Made by a program: the position numbers and the translations under genes. A stretch of DNA of 50,797 bases from Pseudomonas aegrilactucae (lineage in GTDB: Bacteria > Pseudomonadota > Gammaproteobacteria > Pseudomonadales > Pseudomonadaceae). The stretch covers positions 1 to 50,797 of the forward strand of contig NZ_JAHTBI010000068.1 of NCBI RefSeq assembly GCF_019168305.1, written 5' to 3'. Position 1 is the first letter of the stretch; every line of letters begins with the position of its first letter. Positions 9,292 to 17,370 of this stretch are shown here, in pieces. The notes under the pieces are model-generated. The model worked only from the letters and a program-made list of their open reading frames with translations, was not told the origin of the DNA and did no database searches.

Positions 9292-9762
9292 TTACTCGCC
9301 CATCTGCGACTGCAGGTAGTTCTCCAGGCTGACCTTGTCGATCAGGCTCAGCTGGGTTTCCAGCCAGTCGATGTGCTCTTCCTCGGCTTCTAGGATGTCT
9401 TCGAGCAGTTCGCGGCTACCGAAGTCGCCCACGGTCTCGCAATGCGCAATCGCAGCCTTCAGGTCGGTCAGGCCTTTTTGCTCCAGGCGCAGGTCGCATT
9501 CGAGCATTTCTTTGGTGTGCTCGCCGATCATCAGCTTGCCCAGGTCCTGGACGTTCGGAATGCCTTCGAGAAACAGAATACGCTTGATCAGTTTGTCAGC
9601 GTGTTTCATCTCTTCGATGGATTCTTTGTATTCGTGCTTGCCGAGCTTTTCCAGGCCCCAGTCTTCATACATGCGCGCATGCAGGAAGTATTGGTTGATC
9701 GCGACCAGCTCGTTTCCGAGGATCTTGTTGAGATGCTGGATGACGCTAATGTCGCCTTTCAT
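9292..9762 (-). CDS. bfr: Haem-binding bacterioferritin
   Basis: Subunit of the 24-mer iron-storage shell, 156 residues. The ferroxidase ligands are visible: Glu18 (NELVAINQYF), Glu51 and His54 in the IEEMKHADK motif, and the C-terminal EAEEEHIDWLE with Glu and His. Met52 in that same motif is the axial ligand of the inter-subunit haem, so this is a true haem bacterioferritin rather than a haem-free ferritin. The bfd gene, whose product releases iron from it, lies just upstream on the same strand but is separated by a terminator, so the two are probably independently controlled. Confidence 0.97.
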   Translation of the reverse strand: MKGDISVIQHLNKILGNELVAINQYFLHARMYEDWGLEKLGKHEYKESIEEMKHADKLIKRILFLEGIPNVQDLGKLMIGEHTKEMLECDLRLEQKGLTDLKAAIAHCETVGDFGSRELLEDILEAEEEHIDWLETQLSLIDKVSLENYLQSQMGE

Positions 9763-9920
9763 GATGGGGTCCTGTCCTGCGTAAGTGTGTCTATAGGCAG
9801 GAGTTTGAGCCCGGCAACTTCCGGTGTCAAACCTAAGTTATTGAATAATAAGTGAAAATTAATCGGAATAAGAATGTTTGTGTTCCGCGTTTTAACCCTA
9901 ACTACTTGAATTACAGGCAT

Positions 9921-9947
9921 AAAAAAACCGGACGCAGGGTCCGGTTC
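9921..9947 (-). terminator. Rho-independent terminator of bfd
   Basis: Stem AACCGGAC / GTCCGGTT with a seven-A run on the plus strand, giving a T run in the minus-strand transcript. It lies 17 bp past the bfd stop and separates bfd from the bfr promoter region. Confidence 0.88.
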
Positions 9948-9963
9948 TTCAAATTCGCTGTTT

Positions 9964-10182
9964 TTACGCCGCTGTAAATTCCACGGGGTAGGGCAGGGCG
10001 GCCTGGCTGACCTGCAGTTTGGTCAGGGTTTCACGTACCACTTCCTTGGCCAGGCAGGCACATTTGCCGCACTGGGTGCCTACGTTGGTGGCGGCACGGA
10101 CTTCCTTGTAGCTGCAGCATCCTTCGTAAATCGCATCGCGGATCTGTCCGTCGGTCACACCAACACAAAGACACACATACAT
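9964..10182 (-). CDS. bfd: Bacterioferritin-associated ferredoxin
   Basis: 72-residue [2Fe-2S] protein that delivers electrons to bacterioferritin haem so that stored iron can be mobilised. The four cluster ligands are C4 and C6 in MYVCLC and the later pair in GTQCGKCACLA, the C-x-C ... C-x2-C pattern of the Bfd fold. A longer frame exists upstream, but the start at 10182 is chosen because MYVCLC is the standard N terminus and GGG/GAGA precedes it. A Fur-like box lies about 40 bp upstream, consistent with induction under iron starvation. Confidence 0.95.
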   Translation of the reverse strand: MYVCLCVGVTDGQIRDAIYEGCCSYKEVRAATNVGTQCGKCACLAKEVVRETLTKLQVSQAALPYPVEFTAA

Positions 10183-10218
10183 AAGGGAGACCATCGCTGG
10201 TAAAGGCTTGATGTCGTG

Positions 10219-10250
10219 GAGCTTAATGCTAATGAGAATGCTTGTCAAAG
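10219..10250 (-). promoter_or_regulatory. Fur-like box upstream of bfd
   Basis: The AT-rich stretch GCTTAATGCTAATGAGAATG and the bases after it carry AATG-type hexamers (AATGCT, AATGAG, AATGCT) in the manner of overlapping Fur hexamers. Its position 40-65 bp before the bfd ATG is where a Fur operator would overlap a promoter. This is pattern matching only. Confidence 0.5.
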
Positions 10251-10415
10251 TACCTGGCGCAAAGCCGTGTTCCAGAGCGACCGGCGGTACGCATTACTGG
10301 CCGGCGGCCATTAACTCGGCGAGTGGCGCAGGTGGTGTATGATGCGCAGTTCTTGTGATGCCAGCCGGCCTCAGGCCCGCTGTGCGAACTGTTCACTACC
10401 ATCAGGAGATACCGA

Positions 10416-11018
10416 ATGAGCGTACTCGTAGGCAAAAACGCCCCGGACTTCACCGTTCCAGCCGTGCTGGGCAATGGCGAAATCGTTGACAGCTTCAACC
10501 TGGCTTCGGCCATCAAGGGCAAGTACGGCCTGGTGTTCTTCTACCCGCTGGACTTCACCTTCGTCTGCCCGTCCGAGCTGATCGCCCTGGACCACCGCAT
10601 GGACGACTTCAAGGCGCGCAACGTCGAAGTGATCGCCGTTTCGATCGACTCGCACTTCACCCACAACGCCTGGCGCAACACCCCGATCAATGCCGGCGGC
10701 ATCGGTCAGGTCAAGTACATCATGGCAGCCGACCTCAAGCACGAGATCGCCAAGGCCTATGACGTCGAGTCCGAAGGCGGCGTAGCCTTCCGTGGCGCGT
10801 TCCTGATCGACGACAAGGGTGTCGTGCGTTCGCAGATCGTCAACGACCTGCCGCTGGGCCGCAACATGGAAGAGCTGATCCGTCTGGTCGACGCGCTGCA
10901 ATTCCACGAAGAGCACGGCGAAGTCTGCCCTGCCAACTGGAAAAAAGGCGACAAGGGCATGACCGCTTCGCCAGAAGGTGTTGCTGCTTACCTGAGCGAG
11001 AATGCTGGCAAGCTGTAA
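10416..11018 (+). CDS. Typical 2-Cys peroxiredoxin (AhpC/TSA family)
   Basis: Reduces hydrogen peroxide and organic hydroperoxides using a peroxidatic and a resolving cysteine. The 200-residue protein has the peroxidatic Cys in FYPLDFTFVCPSEL (about residue 50), the conserved Arg/Thr environment, and the resolving Cys in HGEVCPANW (about residue 170). It is closer to the Prx1/AhpC group than to Bcp. The last residues are short, so a full C-terminal YF-type helix of the sensitive eukaryotic forms is not evident. The ATG is preceded by AGGAGA. Monocistronic, with its own terminator; an ahpF partner is not adjacent. Confidence 0.93.
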   Translation: MSVLVGKNAPDFTVPAVLGNGEIVDSFNLASAIKGKYGLVFFYPLDFTFVCPSELIALDHRMDDFKARNVEVIAVSIDSHFTHNAWRNTPINAGGIGQVKYIMAADLKHEIAKAYDVESEGGVAFRGAFLIDDKGVVRSQIVNDLPLGRNMEELIRLVDALQFHEEHGEVCPANWKKGDKGMTASPEGVAAYLSENAGKL

Positions 11019-11030
11019 GCGCCACGCACA

Positions 11031-11060
11031 AAAAAACCGGCCCTGGTGGCCGGTTTTTTT
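11031..11060 (+). terminator. Rho-independent terminator of the peroxiredoxin gene
   Basis: Stem ACCGGCC / GGCCGGT with flanking A and T runs, 13 bp after the stop codon. The A and T tracts on both sides could make it work in both directions. Confidence 0.9.
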
Positions 11061-11098
11061 GTGCCTGTGAAACAGCAGCCCTGCAGCGACGACACTGG

Positions 11099-11168
11099 CC
11101 TCTTCGCTGGCAAGCCAGCTCCCACAGGTGTCCGGTGATCCTTGTGGGAGCTGGCTTGCCAGCGAAGT
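11099..11168. repeat. REP pair
   Basis: Two inverted arms (TTCGCTGGCAAGCCAGCTCC and its complement) separated by about 16 bases, between the convergent peroxiredoxin and rnt genes. The right arm ends 22 bp from the rnt stop. Confidence 0.9.
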
Positions 11169-11189
11169 GGGCGACACGGCCCTCACGGG

Positions 11190-11858
11190 TCAGTCGCGAA
11201 AATCCTGCCAGCCGCCCATTTCCTTCCAGCGGTTGACGATGCCGCAGAACAGCTCGGCGGTCTTTTCGGTGTCGTAGCGCGCCGAGTGCGCCTCGCGCCC
11301 GTCAAAGTCGATGTCGGCACTCTGGCAGGCACGCGCCAGCACCGTCTGACCATAGGCCAGGCCGGCCAGGGTAGCGGTGTCGAAGCTGGAGAACGGGTGG
11401 AACGGGTTGCGCTTCATGTCGTGGCGCGCCACGGCAGCATTCAGGAAGCCCAGGTCGAAGCTGCTGTTGTGCCCGACCAGGATGGCGCGCTTGCAGCCAT
11501 TGGCCTTGAGTGCCTTGCGAATGCCGCGGAAAATGTCGGTCAGCGCCGACTCTTCGCTCACCGCCATGCGCAGCGGGTGATCGAGCTTGATCCCGGTGAA
11601 GTCCAGGGCCGCCTGTTCGATGTTGGCACCCTCGAACGGCTCGACGCGGAAGAAATAGGTGTGTTCCGGGAACAGGAAGCCTTTTTCGTCCATGCCGATG
11701 GTGACGGCGGCAATTTCCAGCAGCGCGTCGGTGGCGCAGTTGAAGCCACCGGTCTCCACATCCACGACGACTGGCAGGTAGCCGCGAAAGCGCTCTGCCA
11801 TGGGGTGGCGCGAACCGCCGCCTTGACCTTCCTGGTCGTCTTCGTAATCGTCGCTCAC
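11190..11858 (-). CDS. rnt: Ribonuclease T
   Basis: 3'-to-5' exoribonuclease of the DEDD family that trims the 3' ends of tRNA and 5S/23S rRNA. The 222-residue length is typical. Exo I VVDVETGGFN (about residues 30-39) supplies Asp and Glu. Exo II lies in VGHNSSFDLGFLNAA, and Exo III HSARYDTEKTAELF supplies the DEDDh histidine and aspartate. The ATG overlaps the pyrC stop by 4 bp, so the two genes form a coupled pyrC-rnt operon. Confidence 0.96.
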   Translation of the reverse strand: MSDDYEDDQEGQGGGSRHPMAERFRGYLPVVVDVETGGFNCATDALLEIAAVTIGMDEKGFLFPEHTYFFRVEPFEGANIEQAALDFTGIKLDHPLRMAVSEESALTDIFRGIRKALKANGCKRAILVGHNSSFDLGFLNAAVARHDMKRNPFHPFSSFDTATLAGLAYGQTVLARACQSADIDFDGREAHSARYDTEKTAELFCGIVNRWKEMGGWQDFRD

Positions 11859-12901
11859 ACAGTGTCCTCCAGCAGGCGCCAGCGCAGTTGCTCACCGGCG
11901 CGCAGCGGAATGACAGTCTGCTCACCAAAGGGCAGGCTGCTTGGGGCGGTCCAGCTTTCGCGGACCAGGGTAATACGGTCGGTGTTCGCCGGCAGGCCGT
12001 AGAACGCCGGGCCATGCAGGCTGGCAAAGCCTTCGAGCTTGTCCAGTGCATTGCGCTGTTCGAACGCCTCGGCATACAGTTCGATGGCGGCGTAGGCGGT
12101 GTAGCAGCCGGCACACCCGCAGGCCGCTTCCTTGGCGTGCTGGGCATGCGGCGCCGAGTCGGTGCCGAGGAAGAACTTGCTGCTGCCGCTGGTAGCTGCG
12201 TCAAGCAGGGCCACCTGGTGGGTGTTGCGCTTGAGAATCGGCAGGCAGTAGAAGTGCGGGCGAATCCCCCCCACCAGCATGTGGTTGCGGTTGTACAGCA
12301 AATGCTGCGCGGTGATGGTCGCGCCCACGTTGGCCGGGGCCTCGTTGACGAACTGCACGGCTTCGGCGGTGGTGATGTGTTCGAACACCACCTTCAGCGT
12401 CGGGAAGCGTTCGACCACACGGCGCAGGTGCTCGTCGATGAACAGCTTCTCGCGGTCGAACACGTCGATCTCGGGGCGGGTCACTTCACCGTGCACCAGC
12501 AGCGGCATGCCCACCTCGGCCATGGCTTCGAGTACCGGGAAAATCTTGTCCAGGCTGGTCACGCCGGAGTCCGAGTTGGTGGTCGCACCGGCCGGGTACA
12601 TCTTGGCGGCATGCACGAAGCCACTGGCCTTGGCCGCGCGAATGTCTTCGGGCTGGGTGCGGTCGGTGAGGTACAGTACCATCAGCGGTTCGAAGCGGCT
12701 GCCGGCCGGCCGGGCCGCCAGAATGCGCTGGCGATAGGCGTCGGCTTCGGCGGTGTTGCGCACCGGCGGTACCAGGTTGGGCATGATGATGGCGCGGGCA
12801 AAAGTGCGCGCTACGTCACCGACGGTGTGGGGCAAGACAGCGCCATCGCGAAGATGGATGTGCCAGTCGTCGGGACGCAGGAGGGTCAGGCGGTCGGACA
12901 T
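11855..12901 (-). CDS. pyrC: Dihydroorotase, class II
   Basis: Cyclises carbamoyl aspartate to dihydroorotate in pyrimidine synthesis. The 348-residue E. coli-type enzyme begins MSDRLTLLRPDDWHIHLRDG, where HIHLRDG provides two zinc ligands. The bridging carboxylated Lys is in AAKMYPAGATT, further His ligands are in LLVHGEV and VFEHITT, and the catalytic Asp is in FFLGTDSAPH. First gene of the pair with rnt. The gap to the divergent motY is about 130 bp. Confidence 0.97.
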   Translation of the reverse strand: MSDRLTLLRPDDWHIHLRDGAVLPHTVGDVARTFARAIIMPNLVPPVRNTAEADAYRQRILAARPAGSRFEPLMVLYLTDRTQPEDIRAAKASGFVHAAKMYPAGATTNSDSGVTSLDKIFPVLEAMAEVGMPLLVHGEVTRPEIDVFDREKLFIDEHLRRVVERFPTLKVVFEHITTAEAVQFVNEAPANVGATITAQHLLYNRNHMLVGGIRPHFYCLPILKRNTHQVALLDAATSGSSKFFLGTDSAPHAQHAKEAACGCAGCYTAYAAIELYAEAFEQRNALDKLEGFASLHGPAFYGLPANTDRITLVRESWTAPSSLPFGEQTVIPLRAGEQLRWRLLEDTV

Positions 12902-13032
12902 TGGGGATTCCAGGCGGTTCGAACTCCCGGTGAATGCTACCGGAAAAGCCTGATCACGGCACTCGCTATCAAGTTTTGCCGAGGCTGTCCGATAGCTTGC
13001 AGGTATGCCGTAAGAAATTTGTGGAGCCGCCC

Positions 13033-14001
13033 GTGCGCCAGCGTTACCTAGCCCTGCTCAGTATGTTTGCCAGCCTGCCGGCCGTGGCACTCACCTTCCA
13101 GACTCGCGTGGAGAACATCGAGTGGAAAGTCGAGGGCGACCAGTTCGAGTGTCGGCTGATCCAGCCGATTGCCGATTTTGGCAGCGGTGAGTTCGTGCGC
13201 CGTGCCGGCGAGCAGGCAACCTTCCAGCTGCGCTCAAGCAGCAATGTGCTCGGCGCAGGCTCTGCGACCCTGTTGGCGGCCGCCGCGCCGTGGCAGCCCG
13301 GGCGTGGCGATATCAGCCTGGGCTCGGTGCGCATGGCCCGCAGTGGCGTGCTCTTCACCAGCTCGCAGGGACAGGCCAGTCGCCTGATCAACGGCCTGCT
13401 CGACGGGCGCAGCACCGTGGTGCGCAACTATGCCGGCGAAGCCGGACGCACCATGGAGGTACGCCTGCTGCCGGTGAAGTTCAACCGGGCCTACGGTGAC
13501 TACCAGGCCTGTGCCGCCAAGCTGTTGCCGATGAACTACGACCAGGTGCGCCAGGCACGTGTCGGCTTCCCAGGTGGGGGTATCGACCTGGATGCCGATG
13601 CACGGGCGCGGCTGGACGTGATCATCGACTTCCTCAAGGCCGACCCGACGGTCAACCACATCGAACTCGACGGGCATTCCGACAACAGCGGCAATCGTCT
13701 GACCAACCGCGACCTGTCGCGTCGTCGCGCCCTCGCCGTGCAGGAATACCTCAAGGCCCATGGCATCCCCGAAGAGCAGATCAGCGTGCGTTTCCATGGC
13801 GAGCGCTACCCGCTGGCAGCCAACAGCAATGCTGCCAACCGCGCGCGCAATCGCCGGGTCAATATCCAGTTGGACCGCGTGACCCCGGTCGAGAAGCCCA
13901 AGGAGGTCGCGCCGCCGGCACCGGCAGCGCCTGCCGGCACTGCCCCGGCACCTGCGCCGACGCAAACCCCGGCGGCCCGCGCAGGCAAGCCTGCCGCCTG
14001 A
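13033..14001 (+). CDS. motY: Flagellar T-ring protein MotY (OmpA-like C-terminal domain)
   Basis: Outer-membrane-associated flagellar motor protein that helps anchor the stator around the basal body. A signal peptide (RYLALLSMFASLPAVALTFQ, cleaved near VALT) precedes an N-terminal MotY domain (to about residue 160). An OmpA/MotB-type peptidoglycan-binding domain follows (about 180-290: IELDGHSDNSGNRLTNRDLS, NRARNRRVNIQL), then a Pro/Ala-rich tail. The length of 322 residues fits. I take the GTG at 13033 as start because GGAG lies 6 bp upstream and it begins directly at the signal peptide; an in-frame ATG at 12934 would add 33 non-hydrophobic residues. The pyrC-motY-argG order matches P. aeruginosa. 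Confidence 0.87.
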   Translation: MRQRYLALLSMFASLPAVALTFQTRVENIEWKVEGDQFECRLIQPIADFGSGEFVRRAGEQATFQLRSSSNVLGAGSATLLAAAAPWQPGRGDISLGSVRMARSGVLFTSSQGQASRLINGLLDGRSTVVRNYAGEAGRTMEVRLLPVKFNRAYGDYQACAAKLLPMNYDQVRQARVGFPGGGIDLDADARARLDVIIDFLKADPTVNHIELDGHSDNSGNRLTNRDLSRRRALAVQEYLKAHGIPEEQISVRFHGERYPLAANSNAANRARNRRVNIQLDRVTPVEKPKEVAPPAPAAPAGTAPAPAPTQTPAARAGKPAA

Positions 14002-14040
14002 TCGATCGGTGCGACGTTGCGTCGCGCCGACGACAGTTAC

Positions 14041-14082
14041 TGTCGCTTTGTCGTCACAAGCTGTCGCCCCACTGTAAATTTT
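14041..14082. promoter_or_regulatory. Tandem ArgR-type half-sites upstream of argG
   Basis: TGTCGC occurs at 14041-14046 and again at 14062-14067, exactly 21 bp apart, the period of Pseudomonas ArgR half-sites (TGTCGC-N8-AA-N5). The second copy has AA at the expected offset (14076-14077). The first has CA. They lie 55-95 bp before the argG ATG, so arginine control of argG in parallel with argF is likely. Confidence 0.65.
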
Positions 14083-14136
14083 GCGGTAAGGCCGGTAGAA
14101 TCATCGGCTTTCCGTACAACCCCGTGGAGTGATGGC

Positions 14137-15354
14137 ATGGCGGACGTAAAAAAGGTCGTACTGGCGTATTCCGGCGGCCTTGATACTTCGGTGATTCTCA
14201 AGTGGCTGCAAGATACCTACAACTGTGAAGTGGTGACGTTCACCGCCGATCTGGGGCAGGGCGAGGAGGTCGAGCCGGCCCGCGCCAAGGCTCAGGCCAT
14301 GGGTGTCAAAGAGATCTACATCGATGACCTGCGCGAAGAATTCGTCCGCGATTTCGTGTTCCCGATGTTCCGCGCCAACACCGTTTACGAAGGTGAGTAC
14401 CTGCTGGGTACTTCCATCGCGCGTCCGCTGATCGCCAAGCGCCTGATCGAGATCGCCAACGAAACCGGCGCCGATGCCATTTCCCATGGCGCTACCGGCA
14501 AGGGCAACGACCAGGTGCGTTTCGAGCTGGGTGCCTACGCGCTCAAGCCAGGCGTCAAGGTCATCGCGCCATGGCGCGAATGGGACCTGCTCTCGCGCGA
14601 GAAGCTGATGGACTACGCCGAGAAACACGGCATCCCGATCGAGCGTCACGGCAAGAAGAAGTCGCCGTACTCGATGGACGCCAACCTGCTGCACATCTCC
14701 TATGAGGGCGGTGTCCTGGAAGATACCTGGACCGAGCACGAAGAAGACATGTGGCGTTGGACCAAGTCGCCAGAGGCCGCGCCAGATGTTGCGACCTATC
14801 TGGAGCTGACCTACCGCAACGGTGACGTCGTGGCGCTGGACGGTGTCGAGATGACCCCGGCCACCGTGCTGGCGACCCTCAACCGCATCGGCGGCGAGAA
14901 CGGCATCGGCCGTCTGGACATCGTCGAGAACCGCTATGTGGGCATGAAGTCCCGTGGTTGCTACGAAACCCCGGGCGGCACCATCATGCTGCGCGCGCAC
15001 CGTGCGATCGAGTCGATCACCCTGGACCGCGAAGTCGCACACCTCAAGGACGAGCTGATGGCCAAGTACGCCAGCCTGATCTACACCGGTTACTGGTGGA
15101 GCCCTGAGCGTCTGATGCTGCAGCAGATGATCGACGCCTCGCAGGCCAATGTGAACGGTGTGGTTCGCCTGAAGCTGTACAAGGGCAACGTGATCGTGAC
15201 CGGTCGCCAGTCCGATGATTCGCTGTTCGACGCCAACATCGCGACCTTCGAAGAAGATGGCGGTGCGTACAACCAGGCTGACGCTGCGGGCTTCATCAAG
15301 CTCAATGCACTGCGCCTGCGCATTGCCGCGAACAAGGGCCGTTCACTGGTGTGA
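14137..15354 (+). CDS. argG: Argininosuccinate synthase
   Basis: Joins citrulline and aspartate with ATP to argininosuccinate, the step after ArgF. It has 405 residues and the usual features: the N-type PP-loop VLAYSGGLDTSVILKWL (about residues 9-25), the citrulline/aspartate-binding AISHGATGKGNDQVRFE (about 114-130), and the SPYSMDANLLHIS and GMKSRGCYETPGG stretches. The ATG at 14137 is chosen over upstream in-frame codons because it starts the standard MADVKKVVLAYSG and follows GTGGAG. The upstream ArgR-type operator suggests repression by arginine. Confidence 0.97.
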   Translation: MADVKKVVLAYSGGLDTSVILKWLQDTYNCEVVTFTADLGQGEEVEPARAKAQAMGVKEIYIDDLREEFVRDFVFPMFRANTVYEGEYLLGTSIARPLIAKRLIEIANETGADAISHGATGKGNDQVRFELGAYALKPGVKVIAPWREWDLLSREKLMDYAEKHGIPIERHGKKKSPYSMDANLLHISYEGGVLEDTWTEHEEDMWRWTKSPEAAPDVATYLELTYRNGDVVALDGVEMTPATVLATLNRIGGENGIGRLDIVENRYVGMKSRGCYETPGGTIMLRAHRAIESITLDREVAHLKDELMAKYASLIYTGYWWSPERLMLQQMIDASQANVNGVVRLKLYKGNVIVTGRQSDDSLFDANIATFEEDGGAYNQADAAGFIKLNALRLRIAANKGRSLV

Positions 15355-15371
15355 ACCGGCTCCTGAGCGCA

Positions 15372-15405
15372 CGAACCCCGGCCTGATGGCCGGGGTTTTT
15401 TTTTG
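15372..15405 (+). terminator. Rho-independent terminator of argG
   Basis: Strong stem AACCCCGGCC / GGCCGGGGTT with a 4-base loop and a nine-T tail. Confidence 0.93.
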
Positions 15406-15408
15406 CCT

Positions 15409-15921
15409 TCAGTTTTGCTGTGGCGCCGCTGTGATGGTGCCCGTGGTCAGGGTGGTCTGGGTGCCGGTGTCCAGGTTCTGGAACACCACGTTGCCCGGCG
15501 TGCTGTTGTGTGTGATGAGGTGGCGCACCAGATGATCGATCAGTTGCGTGGCGTGCGCGCCGCTCACGATGATGGTCGACCCCAGCGAGAGATCGGCAGG
15601 GCGTACGTCGGGCAGGCGCGGCGTGGTATCCGCAGGCGGTGCTGCAGTGACCTCGCGATCGGCATGGGCAGGGCCTTTGAGTTCTTCCACTGCGCCGCCA
15701 TTGGCCTCCTGATGATCCTGCAGGTAAAGGCTCTTGGTGTTGAAGTTCAAGGTGAGGAAAAACAGGATCGTCAGGAAGGGCGGAAACCCGACCAGGAACC
15801 AGGTGTAGATACTCTGGCTGTCTTCCCCGAGAAATGGCAATGAGGCCAACGCCGAGGCTTCGATGATGCCGGCGAAGATGGCAATGATGGTCAGCGGGCT
15901 TTTCGGTTCGGCGTTGCTCAT
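15409..15921 (-). CDS. Small membrane protein of unknown function
   Basis: 170-residue protein that I do not recognise. Two hydrophobic segments near the N terminus (about residues 10-31, IIAIFAGIIEASALASLPFL; and about 42-60, FLVGFPPFLTILFFLTLNF) suggest an inner-membrane hairpin. A roughly 100-residue polar C-terminal part with an Ala/Pro linker follows. The longer upstream reading is rejected: the MSNAEPKSPL start has GGCAC/GAAGG just ahead, while the extension is compositionally unlike protein. It is divergent from the response regulator and may form a regulatory pair with it, but nothing shows this. Confidence 0.7.
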   Translation of the reverse strand: MSNAEPKSPLTIIAIFAGIIEASALASLPFLGEDSQSIYTWFLVGFPPFLTILFFLTLNFNTKSLYLQDHQEANGGAVEELKGPAHADREVTAAPPADTTPRLPDVRPADLSLGSTIIVSGAHATQLIDHLVRHLITHNSTPGNVVFQNLDTGTQTTLTTGTITAAPQQN

Positions 15922-16386
15922 ATGCGTGCCTTCTGCTCGGCGGGAGCCTGTGCGACGTAGGCGGCAGGGCTCGCCCGCCAACTGTTTTCGCTCACTATGC
16001 CGTGCCCCTGTGGCGCTGTTCAGGGGGTGATGGATCACCCGCAGGAACTGTTTCGGCGGGTGTGCCACACGCTGACGCCATGCGTGTCGGATATTGACTT
16101 GTACGGCCCGAATATCCCGGATATTTCCTTCAGTAACGGGCGTGTTGTCATATAGCCGGTGCCGGTGGGCAATGTTAGTGTTTGTTGGAGTGTCTAGCCC
16201 GCTTATATAGCCGTTAGATGTTTCGAGTACATGCAAACTACCGGGAAGTTTTGTAGGAATAATCTTCTATTTGTGTGGGTTGTGTCTTGGTCTGCAACTG
16301 TGCAAGGAAGCTGCAATGCGCTCGGCCAGTTGACTAGGCTATTGTGCGGGCTCAAAAAATCGAACAGCGAAAATTGGATTTTGCCC
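15922..16386. other. Long intergenic region before the response regulator
   Basis: 465 bp without a convincing gene. It holds the divergent promoters of the membrane protein and the response regulator. A perfect 7-bp inverted repeat GGGTGAT-GG-ATCACCC sits at 16025-16040 and could be an operator. The stretch 16210-16390 is markedly more AT-rich than the coding DNA and probably contains the regulator's promoter. A 61-codon minus-strand frame (16203-16388) is not supported by composition. Confidence 0.4.
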
Positions 16387-17013
16387 ATGAATAAAGTGCT
16401 GATCGTGGATGATCATCCGGTCATTCGCCTGGCTGTACGCATGCTGATGGAACGGCATGGCTATGAAGTCGTGGCGGAGACCGACAATGGCGTGGATGCG
16501 CTGCAGTTGGCCAAGGAACACTTGCCCGATATCGTGATTCTGGATATCGGCATGCCCAAGCTCGATGGCCTGGAGGTCATCGCCCGATTGACCTCCAACG
16601 GCATTATTCTCAAGGTGCTGGTGCTGACCTCCCAGGCGGCCGGGCATTTCTCCATGCGGTGCATGCAGGCGGGGGCGGCAGGCTATGTGTGCAAGCAGCA
16701 GGACCTGACCGAGTTGCTCAGTGCCATCAAGGCGGTGCTGTCGGGTTACAGCTACTTCCCCAACCAGGCCTTGCACTCGGTACGTTCCAACCTGGGCGGT
16801 TCAAGTGAAGCGGACATGGTCGAGCGTCTATCGGGTCGGGAAATGATGGTGCTGCAGCAGTTGGCCCGCGGCAAGAGCAACAAGGAAATTGCCGACGGCA
16901 TGTTCCTGAGCAACAAGACCGTCAGTACCTACAAGACCCGCTTGCTGCTCAAGCTCAATGCCCGTTCGCTGGTGGATCTGATCGAGCTGGCTCAGCGTAA
17001 CGGTCTGGTCTAG
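16387..17013 (+). CDS. Response regulator, NarL/LuxR (BvgA/EvgA-like) type
   Basis: 208-residue two-component regulator. The receiver domain (about residues 1-120) has the acidic pair in VLIVDDHP, the phospho-acceptor Asp in DIVILDIGMPK (about residue 53), Thr/Ser in VLVLTSQA and the Lys in YVCKQQ. A linker leads to a LuxR-type helix-turn-helix (about 145-205: LSGREMMVLQQLARGKSNKEI, KTVSTYKTRLLLKL). No histidine kinase is adjacent, so it is an orphan or is served by an unlinked hybrid kinase. The start at 16387 gives the standard MNKVLIVDD N terminus. Upstream in-frame ATGs would add a 52-residue hydrophobic extension that I do not believe. Confidence 0.9.
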   Translation: MNKVLIVDDHPVIRLAVRMLMERHGYEVVAETDNGVDALQLAKEHLPDIVILDIGMPKLDGLEVIARLTSNGIILKVLVLTSQAAGHFSMRCMQAGAAGYVCKQQDLTELLSAIKAVLSGYSYFPNQALHSVRSNLGGSSEADMVERLSGREMMVLQQLARGKSNKEIADGMFLSNKTVSTYKTRLLLKLNARSLVDLIELAQRNGLV

Positions 17014-17086
17014 GCGTACGGTGGGCAGCAGGGCCTGCCTGGCGCAGGCTCGCTACCGCGGGCCGACCTGCTGCCAGGGGTAGGGC

Positions 17087-17266
17087 TCAGAGGTCGAAGT
17101 CGTAGTCGGCCAACTGCTTTTGCAGGCGCCGTTCTTCCAGCATGTTGTCGATGGTGCGACGCTTGCTGAGGTTGGTTTTGGCCGCTTCCGGCTGCACCTC
17201 GGCTTCCTGATCTTCACTCTGGTCGGACTCGACGTCGATATCCAGCTCTTCGTTATCGGTGCTCAT
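17087..17266 (-). CDS. Small acidic conserved protein next to nth
   Basis: 59-residue protein starting MSTDNEELDIDVESDQSEDQ and ending QLADYDFDL. The first half is strongly acidic. The second half (about residues 31-55) is a basic amphipathic segment, KRRTIDNMLEERRLQKQL, likely helical. A good ATG with a GAGTG purine run upstream, and a sense frame with ordinary Pseudomonas codon use, support it as real despite its size. P. aeruginosa has a small conserved hypothetical at the same place beside nth (PA3496, from memory). Function unknown; the charge pattern suggests a protein-binding adaptor. Confidence 0.78.
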   Translation of the reverse strand: MSTDNEELDIDVESDQSEDQEAEVQPEAAKTNLSKRRTIDNMLEERRLQKQLADYDFDL

Positions 17267-17370
17267 CAGTCACTCCACGCCAAGAGGGCTATTGGCGCAC
17301 CTTATAACGATATTTTCAAAGCCGGTAAAAAAGATTTTTTCAATCGGCTGTGATCGTTTTCACTATTTGT

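Noticed and set aside
16203..16388. 61-codon minus-strand frame upstream of the response regulator
   Set aside because: No ribosome-binding site, unusual composition, and it occupies the AT-rich promoter region.
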